Shown here piece by piece: positions 5,793 to 12,705 of a stretch of DNA of 16,756 nt. Source of the DNA: RXOA01 sp964547105 (GTDB lineage: Bacteria > Bipolaricaulota > Bipolaricaulia > UBA7950 > UBA9294); the NCBI GenBank assembly GCA_964547105.1, contig CAZJLO010000040.1:1-16756 (forward strand), written 5' to 3'. Position 1 is the first letter of the stretch. Each line of letters starts with the position of its first letter. The position numbers were made by a program, and so were the translations under genes. The notes beneath the pieces were generated by a model that was given only the letters and a program-made list of their open reading frames with translations, was not told the DNA's origin and did no database searches.

Positions 5793-6687
5793 GGAATTCC
5801 GCCGGGATTGGCGCTTCGAAACGACGGGCTTGCGGATCGGCGGGATCAGGGGACGCAATTTCCAGACGCCAAGCATGGAGAAGCAGTCTCTCCCCGGGCG
5901 TGGCATGTCTTCGCCCATAGATGCCGTCACCGCACACCGGATGGTCGATGTAGCGCATGTGAACGCGAATCTGGTGGGTTCGTCCCGTATCGAGCGCAAC
6001 CAGCAGCAGGGTCCGATCACCGAGTCGATCGAGGACGCGGAACCGCGTCACCGCAGGGCGTCCGGCCGCTTGAACCGCCATCCTGCGGCGAAGGCGAACA
6101 TCGCGGCCGATCGGAGCATCGATCAGGCCTTCATCTTCTGCGATGATCCCATCAACGACGGCGATGTAGTGCTTGATGACAGTCCGCGCCGCGAACTGCT
6201 GTTGCAGCGTTTCGAGCGCCGGGGCCGTCTTGGCCACCACAAGAACGCCGCTTGTCTCCTTGTCGAGACGGTGAACGATTCCCGGGCGGGCGGGATCGTC
6301 GCTCGGCGGAAGGCTGCGATCGACGAGCAGCGCCTCCACCATCGTTGTCTCCGTCGTTCCCGTTCCCGGATGGACGATGAGGTCGATCGGCTTATTGACG
6401 ACCAGAAAACGATCATCTTCATACAAGATGGGAATCGGAACCGGCAACGGGCGAGGGGACAGGATATCTCGCTCGGCATCCGGGAGGGCGATGCTGATGA
6501 CGTCGCCGGCGCAAACGCGGTGTGCCGGCCGGGCAACAATGGAACCGTTGATGCCGACCTGCTCGGAGAGGATAAGCCCCTTTAGTTCAGTTCTTGACCG
6601 CTCCGGCACGTGTGCGGAGAGGACCTGGTCCAGTCGTCTCCCAGCCGTTGTCTCGTCTGCCTCGAAAGTCAGTTTTGTTGCGCTCAT
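5740..6687 (-). CDS. rluD: RluA/RluD-family 23S rRNA pseudouridine synthase
   Basis: Isomerises uridine to pseudouridine in RNA; RluD acts on helix 69 of 23S rRNA, but other RluA-family members share the fold. The 315-residue protein has an N-terminal S4-like RNA-binding region (about 16-75) followed by the catalytic domain. The catalytic motif HRLDKETSG is at 139-147, with D142 as the nucleophile. LYEDDRFLVVNKP (88-100) and GRTHQIRVHM are further family signatures. AAGGGG lies only three bases before the ATG, a tight spacing. The exact RNA target is inferred from family only. It diverges from nusA, sharing a promoter region, and converges on the pgsA-like gene with overlapping 3' ends. Confidence 0.92.
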   Translation of the reverse strand: MSATKLTFEADETTAGRRLDQVLSAHVPERSRTELKGLILSEQVGINGSIVARPAHRVCAGDVISIALPDAERDILSPRPLPVPIPILYEDDRFLVVNKPIDLIVHPGTGTTETTMVEALLVDRSLPPSDDPARPGIVHRLDKETSGVLVVAKTAPALETLQQQFAARTVIKHYIAVVDGIIAEDEGLIDAPIGRDVRLRRRMAVQAAGRPAVTRFRVLDRLGDRTLLLVALDTGRTHQIRVHMRYIDHPVCGDGIYGRRHATPGERLLLHAWRLEIASPDPADPQARRFEAPIPAEFPTYPYEEIAWPEAAGRF

Positions 6688-6705
6688 GCTCCCCTTCTGT
6701 TTCGG

Positions 6706-6734
6706 TTGTCGGTACCGGAACGCTGTCGTATAAT
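6706..6734 (+). promoter_or_regulatory. Strong promoter of the nusA leader
   Basis: TTGTCG (6706-6711), 17 bases, TATAAT (6729-6734). Transcription should start near 6741 and run through the leader hairpin at 6767-6809 towards nusA. The -10 overlaps the opposite-strand -10 of rluD. Confidence 0.7.
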
Positions 6735-6758
6735 ACGTTGAATGCCTAGGGCTGGAAA
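6730..6758 (-). promoter_or_regulatory. Promoter of rluD, overlapping the nusA leader promoter
   Basis: On the minus strand TTTCCA (6758-6753), 17 bases, TATTAT (6735-6730): four of six and five of six to consensus. The predicted start near 6723 gives a leader of about 36 bases. Its -10 shares five base pairs with the plus-strand TATAAT. Confidence 0.55.
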
Positions 6759-6766
6759 GATCATGG

Positions 6767-6809
6767 GCAGTTCACCGCTCTCATAGGCGGGCGGGGAGCT
6801 GCATTTTTT
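6767..6809 (+). terminator. Intrinsic-terminator-like hairpin in the nusA leader (candidate attenuator)
   Basis: GCAGTTC (6767-6773) pairs with GAGCTGC (6796-6802), allowing one G-U pair. After an A/G mismatch CCGC (6775-6778) pairs with GCGG (6791-6794), and six T's follow at 6804-6809. It lies between the promoter at 6706-6734 and the nusA start. GCCTA (6744-6748) could pair with TAGGC (6784-6788) in the loop and alter the fold. In this position it would attenuate nusA transcription or release a short RNA of about 70 bases. Confidence 0.6.
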
Positions 6810-6854
6810 GGCGGTTGAGCATTGGATATCGGACGCCGACGGATGCTCTGCTTT

Positions 6855-6882
6855 TTGTAGAACGGCAAGCGGGAGCTATGCT
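6855..6882 (+). promoter_or_regulatory. Weak candidate proximal promoter for leaderless nusA mRNA
   Basis: TTGTAG (6855-6860), 16 bases, TATGCT (6877-6882), ending six bases before the ATG at 6889. The geometry fits a leaderless transcript downstream of the leader hairpin, and no well-placed Shine-Dalgarno sequence is seen (GGGAG is 13 bases away). The match to consensus is modest. Confidence 0.25.
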
Positions 6883-6888
6883 AGAACC

Positions 6889-7824
6889 ATGAACATTGAG
6901 TTCATCGAAGCGCTTGAAGAGATGGCCAAGGAAAAGGGGATTCCTCGCGAGGATCTCTATGAGGCCATTCGGCGGGGATTAGCTGCGGCGTATCAAGAGG
7001 AATACCAGACCGAGGACGATGTCGAGGTTGAGATTGATCAACACTCCGGAGACATCACGATCAATGACCATCGCATCGACCTTGCGAAGTTTGGGAGAAT
7101 CGCCACCAAGCGAGCCGAAGAAACGATTCGCCAAGAGATCACCCAGCGCCGTCGCGAGATCATCTACAACCTTTATATCAACCGCATCGGCGAGATCATT
7201 ACGGGCTCGATCCATCGGTTCGAAGGGAAAGATGTCTGGGTCAATCTTGGCGAGGCCGAAGCCGTGATGCCCGATTCCGAGAGAATACCGGGCGAACGCT
7301 ACCATGCGGGGCAGCGACTCCGCGCCTACCTTCTCAAGGTCGAGGAAACCCAGGGCGATCCTCGCATTGTCGTTTCGCGTGGCCATCGGGAATTCGTTCA
7401 TCAGCTCCTCAGTTTGGAGGTTCCGGAAGTCGAGGATGGGACCCTTCTCGTGAAGCGAATCGCCCGAGAACCGGGGCGCCGAAGCAAGGTCGCGATCGAG
7501 TCGCTGGATCCGAATGTCGATCCTGTCGGAACCTGTGTTGGCGCCGGCGGTGCACGGGTCCGCATGGTCACTCGTGAGCTTTCGGGTGAACGGATCGATC
7601 TGCTTCGCTGGAGCGACGACACAGTTCAACTCTTGAAGAACAGCCTTGAACCGGCATCCGTCCTTTCGGTGGAGTTGAACGAGGAGGAGCACAAAGCCAA
7701 AGTTCTCGTCCCCGACGATGAACTGTCGCTGGCCATTGGGAAAGGTGGCCAGAACGTCAGATTGACTGCCAAGTTGATCGGCTACGACATTGAGGTCTCC
7801 AGTCCTGGTGAAGGCGCGGGCTGA
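6889..7824 (+). CDS. nusA: Transcription termination/antitermination factor NusA, with shortened N-terminal domain
   Basis: NusA binds RNA polymerase and nascent RNA and modulates pausing, termination and antitermination. The 311-residue protein shows an N-terminal helix region (1-80), an S1 domain (about 101-165), KH1 with GAGG at 218-221 and KH2 with GKGG at 284-287 (LSLAIGKGGQN). DPNVDPVGTCVG (208-218) is a hallmark. Short bacterial NusA proteins have, from memory, about 340-350 residues. The shortfall falls between EIDQHSGDITI and LAKFGRIA, where about 30-35 residues of the N-terminal domain are replaced by NDHRID. The start at 6889 follows family N-termini; the frame extends to 6808 without homology. 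The usual neighbours rimP and infB are absent. The transporter gene begins 18 bases after the stop, so they may share an mRNA. Confidence 0.95.
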   Translation: MNIEFIEALEEMAKEKGIPREDLYEAIRRGLAAAYQEEYQTEDDVEVEIDQHSGDITINDHRIDLAKFGRIATKRAEETIRQEITQRRREIIYNLYINRIGEIITGSIHRFEGKDVWVNLGEAEAVMPDSERIPGERYHAGQRLRAYLLKVEETQGDPRIVVSRGHREFVHQLLSLEVPEVEDGTLLVKRIAREPGRRSKVAIESLDPNVDPVGTCVGAGGARVRMVTRELSGERIDLLRWSDDTVQLLKNSLEPASVLSVELNEEEHKAKVLVPDDELSLAIGKGGQNVRLTAKLIGYDIEVSSPGEGAG

Positions 7825-7842
7825 TCGGCTTTGGCCTAAACC

Positions 7843-10776
7843 ATGCCATCACTTATCGATCGCTCACTGAACTCGATCTATCGCATCGGGCGTTACTACG
7901 CGTGGTGGGTTGTGGTCATCATGGCCCTGATCGCCGCCGGATGCACGTACTACATTCTCGATGTCCCGATGCGCAGTTCATTCCTTGCCCTGCTTCCGCG
8001 TAACGATCCGTTGATTCAGGAGTACAGCGACAATCAGGACGTGCTTTCTCAGACCAACTACGTAGCGATCCTGTTGCGTGTCGAGCCCTCCGCCTACGAG
8101 TCCGATCCATCCATTCAGGATGCTTGGGCGGAACTCACGGAGCTGGAAGCTCGCTTGGCTGAGAATCCGGAAGCGAGCGCTTGGGAGCAAGCGCGACTCG
8201 AGCAACTTCGAAGCGATCTATATGCGTTCCGCGAGCATCTCCTTGTCGAAACGGCCGAAGAGATCTCGGCCGCCTTCGCGGACGAAGAGGAGTTCACCGA
8301 AGTCGTGTACCGGCTGTCGATGTCGCTCGACATTCCCGATCAGTACCTGTTCTTGTTCACGCTGAGTCCCGAGCGACTGGCGTCGATCGGAGGAAGTGTC
8401 GATCTGGCACGTGAAGCGGTCGAGGGGCAGTATGTGGTGCAGATCCCTGACGACGTCGACGATCTGGCCGGGGCGTACCGGTCGGTTCGAGATTCGATCA
8501 CCGCCCTGCTTGGAGCCGACTTCAGCAACGCCGGGATTGGCGCTCAACTCGATCTGGCGAGGGATACGTTGGCGCAGTTTGCAGCGGTCAACGACGGGAT
8601 CCTAACCGTTCTTGACAGCGTCGATCGATTCCCCGACGTGACGGTTGCCGTGAAATCCCTGTCCGAAATCTTCACTCCGGCCGTCGAGGGAGTGAGTCAT
8701 GAAGCGGCGGCGATGCTGTCCGAAGATGCGTCCCACCTGCTGATGACGCTGAAGCCCCGGTATCCGTCGGCGCACGGGACCGCCTACTGCGACCTGGTGA
8801 CGGAGTTGTCTCAAACGACGCTGGATGGCTTCGATCTCGAGTCAAGAGGCCTGAGCTACGGCCTGACGGGCAATTACGTCTACAATTCGTCGACGATTGC
8901 GGTGATCTACGACGATATGTTCCTGACGACGGTGATTTCCGCCGTCGGCGTGTTGGCGATCTTTCTCCTTGCGTTCGGGTCGCTCTACTACAGCATCATT
9001 GCCGTGATTCCGCTTCTTCTCAGCGTGCTTCTCACCATGGCTTGGGCCAAGCTGGCCATGGGCGGGTTCAACATGGTGACGACGTTTCTTCCGGCGCTTG
9101 TCCTGGGAATGGGGATTGACTACGGCATCCACATGATTGCCCGCTATGCGGAAGAGCGAGGCAAGGGCAAGTCGCTGAACCATGCGCTGCGGACGTCCGT
9201 CATTCAGAAAGGCAAGGCGTCGCTTATCGCCGCCACGACGACGGCGCTGGTGTTCGTCGGATTGCTGTCGGCCAAGTCCCGTGCCTTGTTCGAGATGGGG
9301 GCGATCAGTGCCGTCGGAATCATGGCGGCGTTCCTTGTCACGATCTTTCTTCTTCCGGCGCTGATCACGCTGTCCAACTACTTGTTCCACTCTCGACATC
9401 GACTCGGCATCGCAAGCCGAGCATCGCGGCTTCAACCGGCATTTCGGCTGATGACGGGGAAGGCGCGCGCGGTGACGACGATCATCATTGTGGCGACGTT
9501 CTTCGTCTTGTTTCAGGCGGTGCGCACCGATTTTGAGTTCACAAGCACCGACCTCGTTCCGATGGAATCCAGCCAAATGGTCGCCGCTGAGCTCTCCGAC
9601 GAGTTCGGATCCTCGACCAACATGGCATTGGGAATCGGATTCACGTTCTATGCGGAGACCGAGCAGCAATTGGCGGAGATTGTGGATGCATTGGCGGAAC
9701 AGGAACTTGTCCTTGCCGTATCGTCAGCCCGCGACCTGCTGCCGGTCAACCTCACGGATCAGCAACAGCTCCTGAAGGAACTTGACATTCCCGAATTCGT
9801 CTCGCAACTCGAGCTGATCGACCGCAGCCTGGAGAGTCATGACGAAGCGATTGCTGTGGGCGAAGAGCTGATCGCGCAATTCAGCCTCATTCAGCTGGTG
9901 ACGGGCGTCGGCGGGTATCCCAGCCTTTCGGAGGACACACGGCACGTCCAGGAGCAACTGTTCGATGTGCGGAAGGGGCTTTCGGGAATGAACATCGAAG
10001 CGGTGCGCGCCGACATCGCGGCCTTGCGGGGTGCGCTCGTCACGCTCGACGAGAACCTCGAGCAGCTTCGGGATCTCCCCCCGGTCGAGACGTTGTTGCG
10101 GGACATCCTGATGGGCGTCCCGGAGCAGATTCGATCCAGCTACATGGTTGCTGACGGCCGGTTCGTGGTGCAGGCACGCGTTTCGGAAGAAGCCTACAAC
10201 GCCGAGAACCTCTACGCGTTCAGGGACCTTGCCGCGTCGATCTCCGACGACTACTTCGGGATGCCCTTGGTCGCGGCGAAGCTGGAAGAGTACATGAAGC
10301 GGGACTACACGGTGTCGACCTTGCTGGCGCTGTTCCTGATCGTCATCACGCTTTGGCGCAGCACGCGCAACGTGAGGCATGCGCTGTTGGCGGCTTGTCC
10401 GCTGATCCTCGGCTATATCTGGATGCTCGGGGGAATGCGAATGCTCGGCATCGATTTCAGCTTCTTGAGCATTATGATCTCACCGCTCCTAATCGGTGTT
10501 GGGGTCGACAATGGGATTCACATTCTTCACCGCTATCTGGAAGAGCGGAGCATTTCGCCCGATGGAGCGATCGAGCGTGCGGCGGCGATGACGGCCGTAC
10601 CGATCATCGTCACCTCGCTGACGACGATGCTCGTTTTCGCCAGCCTGCTGATTGCTCGTACGCCGGGGCTGCGCGAGCTGGGAAGCACCGCGATCCTCGG
10701 CCTTGGATTCTGCCTGCTATTCAGCCTGACGTTCATGATCGCAGCACTCCGAGTGTGGGCAGACAAACGGGTATAA
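7843..10776 (+). CDS. RND/MMPL-superfamily transporter (predicted exporter)
   Basis: This 977-residue membrane protein has the duplicated RND layout. A first helix (about 18-40) is followed by a long extracytoplasmic domain (about 41-360) and a cluster of helices (about 362-515). Another helix (about 548-568), a second large outside domain and a final helix cluster (about 825-970) then repeat the pattern. Conserved charged motifs sit in the helix clusters: GMGIDYG with D426 and GVGVDNG with D889, the latter with Asn in place of the usual Tyr. RND proteins export lipids, drugs or hydrophobic molecules using the proton gradient, and single-gene MMPL types often move lipids. The substrate is unknown. 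No Shine-Dalgarno sequence is seen before the ATG, so translation may depend on coupling to nusA. Confidence 0.9.
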   Translation: MPSLIDRSLNSIYRIGRYYAWWVVVIMALIAAGCTYYILDVPMRSSFLALLPRNDPLIQEYSDNQDVLSQTNYVAILLRVEPSAYESDPSIQDAWAELTELEARLAENPEASAWEQARLEQLRSDLYAFREHLLVETAEEISAAFADEEEFTEVVYRLSMSLDIPDQYLFLFTLSPERLASIGGSVDLAREAVEGQYVVQIPDDVDDLAGAYRSVRDSITALLGADFSNAGIGAQLDLARDTLAQFAAVNDGILTVLDSVDRFPDVTVAVKSLSEIFTPAVEGVSHEAAAMLSEDASHLLMTLKPRYPSAHGTAYCDLVTELSQTTLDGFDLESRGLSYGLTGNYVYNSSTIAVIYDDMFLTTVISAVGVLAIFLLAFGSLYYSIIAVIPLLLSVLLTMAWAKLAMGGFNMVTTFLPALVLGMGIDYGIHMIARYAEERGKGKSLNHALRTSVIQKGKASLIAATTTALVFVGLLSAKSRALFEMGAISAVGIMAAFLVTIFLLPALITLSNYLFHSRHRLGIASRASRLQPAFRLMTGKARAVTTIIIVATFFVLFQAVRTDFEFTSTDLVPMESSQMVAAELSDEFGSSTNMALGIGFTFYAETEQQLAEIVDALAEQELVLAVSSARDLLPVNLTDQQQLLKELDIPEFVSQLELIDRSLESHDEAIAVGEELIAQFSLIQLVTGVGGYPSLSEDTRHVQEQLFDVRKGLSGMNIEAVRADIAALRGALVTLDENLEQLRDLPPVETLLRDILMGVPEQIRSSYMVADGRFVVQARVSEEAYNAENLYAFRDLAASISDDYFGMPLVAAKLEEYMKRDYTVSTLLALFLIVITLWRSTRNVRHALLAACPLILGYIWMLGGMRMLGIDFSFLSIMISPLLIGVGVDNGIHILHRYLEERSISPDGAIERAAAMTAVPIIVTSLTTMLVFASLLIARTPGLRELGSTAILGLGFCLLFSLTFMIAALRVWADKRV

Positions 10777-10777
10777 T
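10772..10777 (+). promoter_or_regulatory. Perfect -10 box overlapping the transporter stop codon, possible rny promoter
   Basis: TATAAT at 10772-10777 contains the transporter's TAA stop (10774-10776). A recognisable -35 at 16-18 bases is missing. A start near 10784 would leave a 37-base leader before the GTG of rny. It may be a weak internal promoter or chance. Confidence 0.35.
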
Positions 10778-10820
10778 GCTTCACACCACGAAGTTCGGAT
10801 GATACGGGATGTGATGTCAG

Positions 10821-12274
10821 GTGTTCGGAAACATCATTGGATATGTCGGATTCGGGCTGGGGGCGCTCTCCGCCTTCGCGCTTGGATTCCTGCTTGGCAG
10901 TATCCCACGTAAGCGACAGGCCGAGGAGCTTCTTGAGGCCGCGCGCGAGGACGCGGAGCAGCTCAAGAAGCAAAAGGCCCTTGAGGGGCGGCAGGAAGTC
11001 CAGGAACTTCGCGAGGATCTCGAACGCCGGAGTTCACGACGAGCGAATCCTGCGACGGGAAGATCGCCTCAGCAAGCGATCGGCGGTTCTTGAGCAGCTC
11101 GAAGATTCGCTGCGGGACGACGAAGAAGAAGTCGCCAAGCTGCGGGAGGAAGGCGGACGGCTGATCGCCGAGGCAAGGGCGCAGCTAGAGCAAGTCGCCG
11201 GCTGGACGGAAGAGCAGGCGCGCGCGAGCCTCCTCGAGGTTGTCAAGGCGGATTCTCAACGTGTGTTCTCGCGGAAGATCGAAGAGATTGAGCAGCGGGC
11301 CAAGGAAGAGGGCCAGCAGCGGGCGGCGAGAATCATCGCCACTGCCGTTCAGCGATATGCGGCGGAGTACGTCGAGGAGAATGCGGTGAGTTCGGTGCCG
11401 TTGCCGTCCGAAGATTTCAAGGGGCGGATCATTGGGCGCGAAGGTCGGAACATCAAAACCTTCGAAGCGCTCACTGGCGTCGAATTGCTTGTGGATGACA
11501 CGCCGGAGATGGTAGTCCTCTCGTGCTTNNNNNNNNNNAGACGGGCGGATCCACCCGGCGCAGATCGAGGAGAAGGTCCAGCGGGCCAAAGGAAGGCTTG
11601 CGGAGCAGATCCACGAAGAAGGCAAGAAGGCGGCGTTTGAGTTGGGGATCGAGCTGCATTCCGAACTAGCGACACTTGTCGGGCGCCTTCGCTACCGAAC
11701 GAGCTACGGACAGAATCAGCTTGCTCACTCGATCGAAGTCAGTTGGATCGCCAAGATGCTTGCTGACGAACTCGGTGTTGACTCCGTGACCGCGAAACGG
11801 GCCGGATTGCTCCACGACATCGGGAAGGCCGTTGATTACGAAGTGGATGGTCCGCATGCGGTGATTGGCGCCGACCTGGCGAAGCGGTATGGCGAAAAGC
11901 CTGCGGTTGTCCACGCCATCGCCGCCCATCATGAGGATATCGATCCCGACGGGGTGATCGATGTCTTGCTCCAAGCCGCGGATACATTGTCGGCGGCTCG
12001 TCCTGGGGCCCGTCAGGAGACCTTCGAACGGTACGTGCAGCGGCTGCACGAGTTGGAGGATCTCTGCCGAACGTTCCCGGCAGTGCACGAGGCGTATGCT
12101 TTGCAGGCCGGGCGTGAGGTTCGAGTGATGGTTCAGCCGGATCGCGCGAATGACGAGGTGGCAGCGAAGCTGGCCTACGACATCGCCCGCGCAATCGAGG
12201 AAGAACTCAGCTACCCCGGCGAAATCAAGGTCAATGTGATCCGCCAGACGCAGTTCATGGAGAGTGCCAAGTAG
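10821..12274 (+). CDS. rny: Ribonuclease Y, interrupted by an apparent frameshift and an assembly gap
   Basis: RNase Y is a membrane-anchored endoribonuclease that initiates mRNA decay. In order: an N-terminal transmembrane helix (IIGYVGFGLGALSAFALGFL), a charged coiled coil, a KH domain (GRIIGREGRNIKTFEALTG) and an HD domain with HSIEV, LLHDIGKA and AAHHED intact, ending NVIRQTQFMESAK. The start is GTG at 10821, because an in-frame stop lies directly upstream. Around 11028-11030 the frame shifts: removing one G from GCCGGAGT restores a continuous ERRVHDERILRRED coiled coil. Ten N's at 11529-11538 stand for a larger piece, and the frame changes again there. The repaired protein would be about 500 residues, the usual size. 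Sequencing or assembly error is more likely than a dead gene, since the rest is well conserved. spoVS follows at 25 bases. Confidence 0.9.
11529..11538. other. Assembly gap (10 N) inside rny
   Basis: Ten N's separate VVLSC from DGRIHPAQ. In RNase Y proteins a block like FDPIRRE and a following helix, about 17-18 residues, lies between these two motifs, so the true missing length is likely near 51 bases rather than 10. The gap is probably a placeholder of fixed size. Confidence 0.9.
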
Positions 12275-12299
12275 CCGGCAGAGAAGGAGGTCGCCGACC

Positions 12300-12596
12300 A
12301 TGCTGAAGGTCTCGTCCGATTCGAACCCCAGTGCCGCGGCGGGCGCCATTGCGAATGGGATCCGACAAGAGGGTTTTTCTCAGCTTCAGGTGATTGGACC
12401 TCGTGCCGTGAACCAGGCGATCAAGGCGATTGCCATTGCCAGGGGATATCTGGCTGCGAGCGGTGCCGATCTGTACTTTGAGCCTGAGTTCTCCAGTGTT
12501 CAGATCAGCGATCAGGAGAGAACGGCAATTCAGATGACCGTAAGAATGCGGCATCCCGTCAATTTTGCTCCCGAAGAAGAGATGCCGATCCCTTGA
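12300..12596 (+). CDS. spoVS: Stage V sporulation protein S (SpoVS) homologue
   Basis: This 98-residue protein is a small Alba-like nucleic-acid-binding candidate. Family signatures are LKVSSDSNPSAAAGAIANGI, then VIGPRAVNQAIKAIAIARG and the ERTAIQMTV strand near the end. SpoVS is needed for late sporulation in Bacillus subtilis, but it is widespread in bacteria that do not sporulate, so sporulation is not implied. The C-terminal tail PVNFAPEEEMPIP is about ten residues longer than the usual 86-residue protein. The start at 12300 is set by AAGGAGG (12284-12290) nine bases upstream. In B. subtilis rny, ymdB and spoVS are neighbours; here rny and spoVS are adjacent and ymdB is absent. Confidence 0.95.
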   Translation: MLKVSSDSNPSAAAGAIANGIRQEGFSQLQVIGPRAVNQAIKAIAIARGYLAASGADLYFEPEFSSVQISDQERTAIQMTVRMRHPVNFAPEEEMPIP

Positions 12597-12628
12597 CCTT
12601 GAGCAAGGGGAGGCACACCGGCGGCAGG

Positions 12629-12657
12629 TTGTCCCGATTCCGGGCGGCAGGTACCAT
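12629..12657 (+). promoter_or_regulatory. Candidate promoter of the parvulin-mazG-HAD operon
   Basis: TTGTCC (12629-12634), 17 bases, TACCAT (12652-12657). The same -10 and spacing appear before the pgsA-like gene. The expected start near 12664 gives a leader of about 42 bases. AAGGAG precedes the ATG at 12706 with a long spacing of about 12 bases. Confidence 0.5.
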
Positions 12658-12705
12658 CTGACCACGATTGTTCGGTTGCCACCAAGTAAGGAGTGACGAT
12701 ACGCC

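Noticed and set aside
5461..6585. Plus-strand open frame of 374 codons
   Set aside because: Out of frame with the pgsA-like gene and antisense to rluD; the composition is that of a shadow.
6878..6892. Four-codon leader reading frame (MLEP) overlapping the nusA start as ATGA
   Set aside because: It has no properly spaced ribosome-binding site and is short enough to be chance.
8842..9669. Minus-strand open frame of 275 codons
   Set aside because: Antisense to the first helix cluster of the RND transporter; its charged, low-complexity composition is typical of shadows.
12590..12609. Hairpin CCCTTG/CAAGGG at the end of spoVS as a terminator
   Set aside because: The stem is short and not followed by a T-run; a terminator cannot be supported.
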